The translations under genes and the position numbers were made by a program. A model generated the notes under the pieces. That model was not told where the DNA came from and did no database searches. It worked only from the letters and a program-made list of their open reading frames with translations. A DNA stretch of 5,485 nt from JALRBM01 sp964477195 (GTDB lineage: Bacteria; Patescibacteriota; Saccharimonadia; Saccharimonadales; Saccharimonadaceae): the NCBI GenBank assembly GCA_964477195.1, contig CAYZCX010000030.1:1-5485 (forward strand), given 5' to 3'. Each line of letters begins with the position of its first letter. Position 1 is the stretch's first letter. Below are positions 5,034 to 5,485 of the stretch, piece by piece.

Positions 5034-5435
5034 TTAATATACTTTCAGGAGTAATTCACCACCGAGACGTTGCTTGACAGCTTCGTGTCCGGTGATAACG
5101 CCCTTGCTTGTGCTAATAAGCACCATGCCTCGGCCACTCTTAATCCTAGGGATTTCGTTGGCGCCAACATAGACGCGACGACCCGGCTTGCTCATACGAG
5201 TGATCTCGTTGATTGGGCTATTTTCGCCTGGTTTATTGATGGTGATAACGATCGTATCGCGTGGCTTTCCTGCTTCTACCTTCACTTCGGCGAGATAGTT
5301 GTTTTTCTTGAGTTGTTCTGCAATTGTCTTCTTGAGTTTGCTTGCAGGAACACGAACTTCTGTCTTGCCAACCATTGCTGCATTACGAATGCGAGTAAGA
5401 AGGTCGGCGATTGGGTCAGTTGATTGTAGTGACAT
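5034..5435 (-). CDS. rpsH: 30S ribosomal protein uS8
   Basis: A 133-residue primary 16S rRNA-binding protein of the central domain of the small subunit. In E. coli it also represses the spc operon by binding its mRNA. Visible signatures are the N-terminal STDPIADLLTRIRNAA (5-20), VRVPASKLKKTIAEQLKKNNYL (27-48), ITRMSKPGRRVYV (78-90), and the C-terminal GRGMVLISTSKGVITGHEA (101-119) containing the invariant STSKG RNA-contact motif. The start is ATG with GAAGG in good position and the stop is TAA. It lies 19 bases after rpsN and 21 before rplF. I could not identify a uS8 regulatory mRNA site within the window. Confidence 0.98.
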   Translation of the reverse strand: MSLQSTDPIADLLTRIRNAAMVGKTEVRVPASKLKKTIAEQLKKNNYLAEVKVEAGKPRDTIVITINKPGENSPINEITRMSKPGRRVYVGANEIPRIKSGRGMVLISTSKGVITGHEAVKQRLGGELLLKVY

Positions 5436-5454
5436 GTCTAAATTCCTTCCCTTC

Positions 5455-5485
5455 TTACCAACTACTCTTTGTTACGCCTGGGATT
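5455..5485 (-). CDS. rpsN: C-terminal end of 30S ribosomal protein uS14 (partial)
   Basis: The window edge holds the last nine codons and the TAA stop of a gene whose product ends IPGVTKSSW. The uS14 family ends in a closely similar (L/I)PG(V/I)xK(S/A)SW, and rpsN is the gene expected directly before rpsH in the spc operon. The rest lies outside the window, so whether it is the zinc-binding short form cannot be seen. Confidence 0.9.
   Translation of the reverse strand, partial: IPGVTKSSW

Overview
All genes in this window lie on the minus strand, so transcription runs from high to low coordinates. The content is the 3' half of the bacterial S10-spc-alpha ribosomal protein super-operon: rpsN (only its end) - rpsH - rplF - rplR - rpsE - rplO - [terminator] - small helix-turn-helix gene - [palindromes and promoter] - secY - sortase - [two promoters] - infA - damaged rpmJ start. 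The proteins are clearly bacterial. No uL30 gene (rpmD) lies between rpsE and rplO, which overlap by one base. Loss of uL30 is known across the Candidate Phyla Radiation (Patescibacteria), and the SecY and ribosomal sequences fit such an organism. Saccharibacteria is my best guess at class, but that is an inference. The usual adk and map genes between secY and infA are also absent here. TAA and TAG are the only stop codons used, and no gene contains an in-frame TGA.

Region 3075-5485 is a tight translation-machinery block. Gaps are 21 nt or less, and rpsE/rplO share a TAATG junction with a perfect Shine-Dalgarno inside the rpsE end. A strong intrinsic terminator at 3027-3060 closes the block after rplO.

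Region 2575-3026 is the least ordinary part. It holds a small HTH-domain protein (about 84 aa, TTG start), followed by a perfect 12-bp inverted repeat and, two bases further on, a perfect 8-bp inverted repeat. The second repeat brackets an extended -10 promoter element for secY. This looks like a local regulatory module placed in a normally constitutive operon.

Region 485-2574 encodes SecY and, eight bases after its stop, a class F-like sortase. The sortase Shine-Dalgarno overlaps the secY stop codon, so the two are probably co-translated. This pairs the protein export channel with a cell-surface transpeptidase.

Region 1-484 holds infA with two good sigma70-type promoters. The proximal one would leave a leader of only about nine nucleotides with no Shine-Dalgarno. 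Downstream of infA, where rpmJ (bL36) is expected, the frame reads like a bL36 N-terminus, but codons 2 and 8 are stops. It is either a decaying gene or a cluster of sequence errors.
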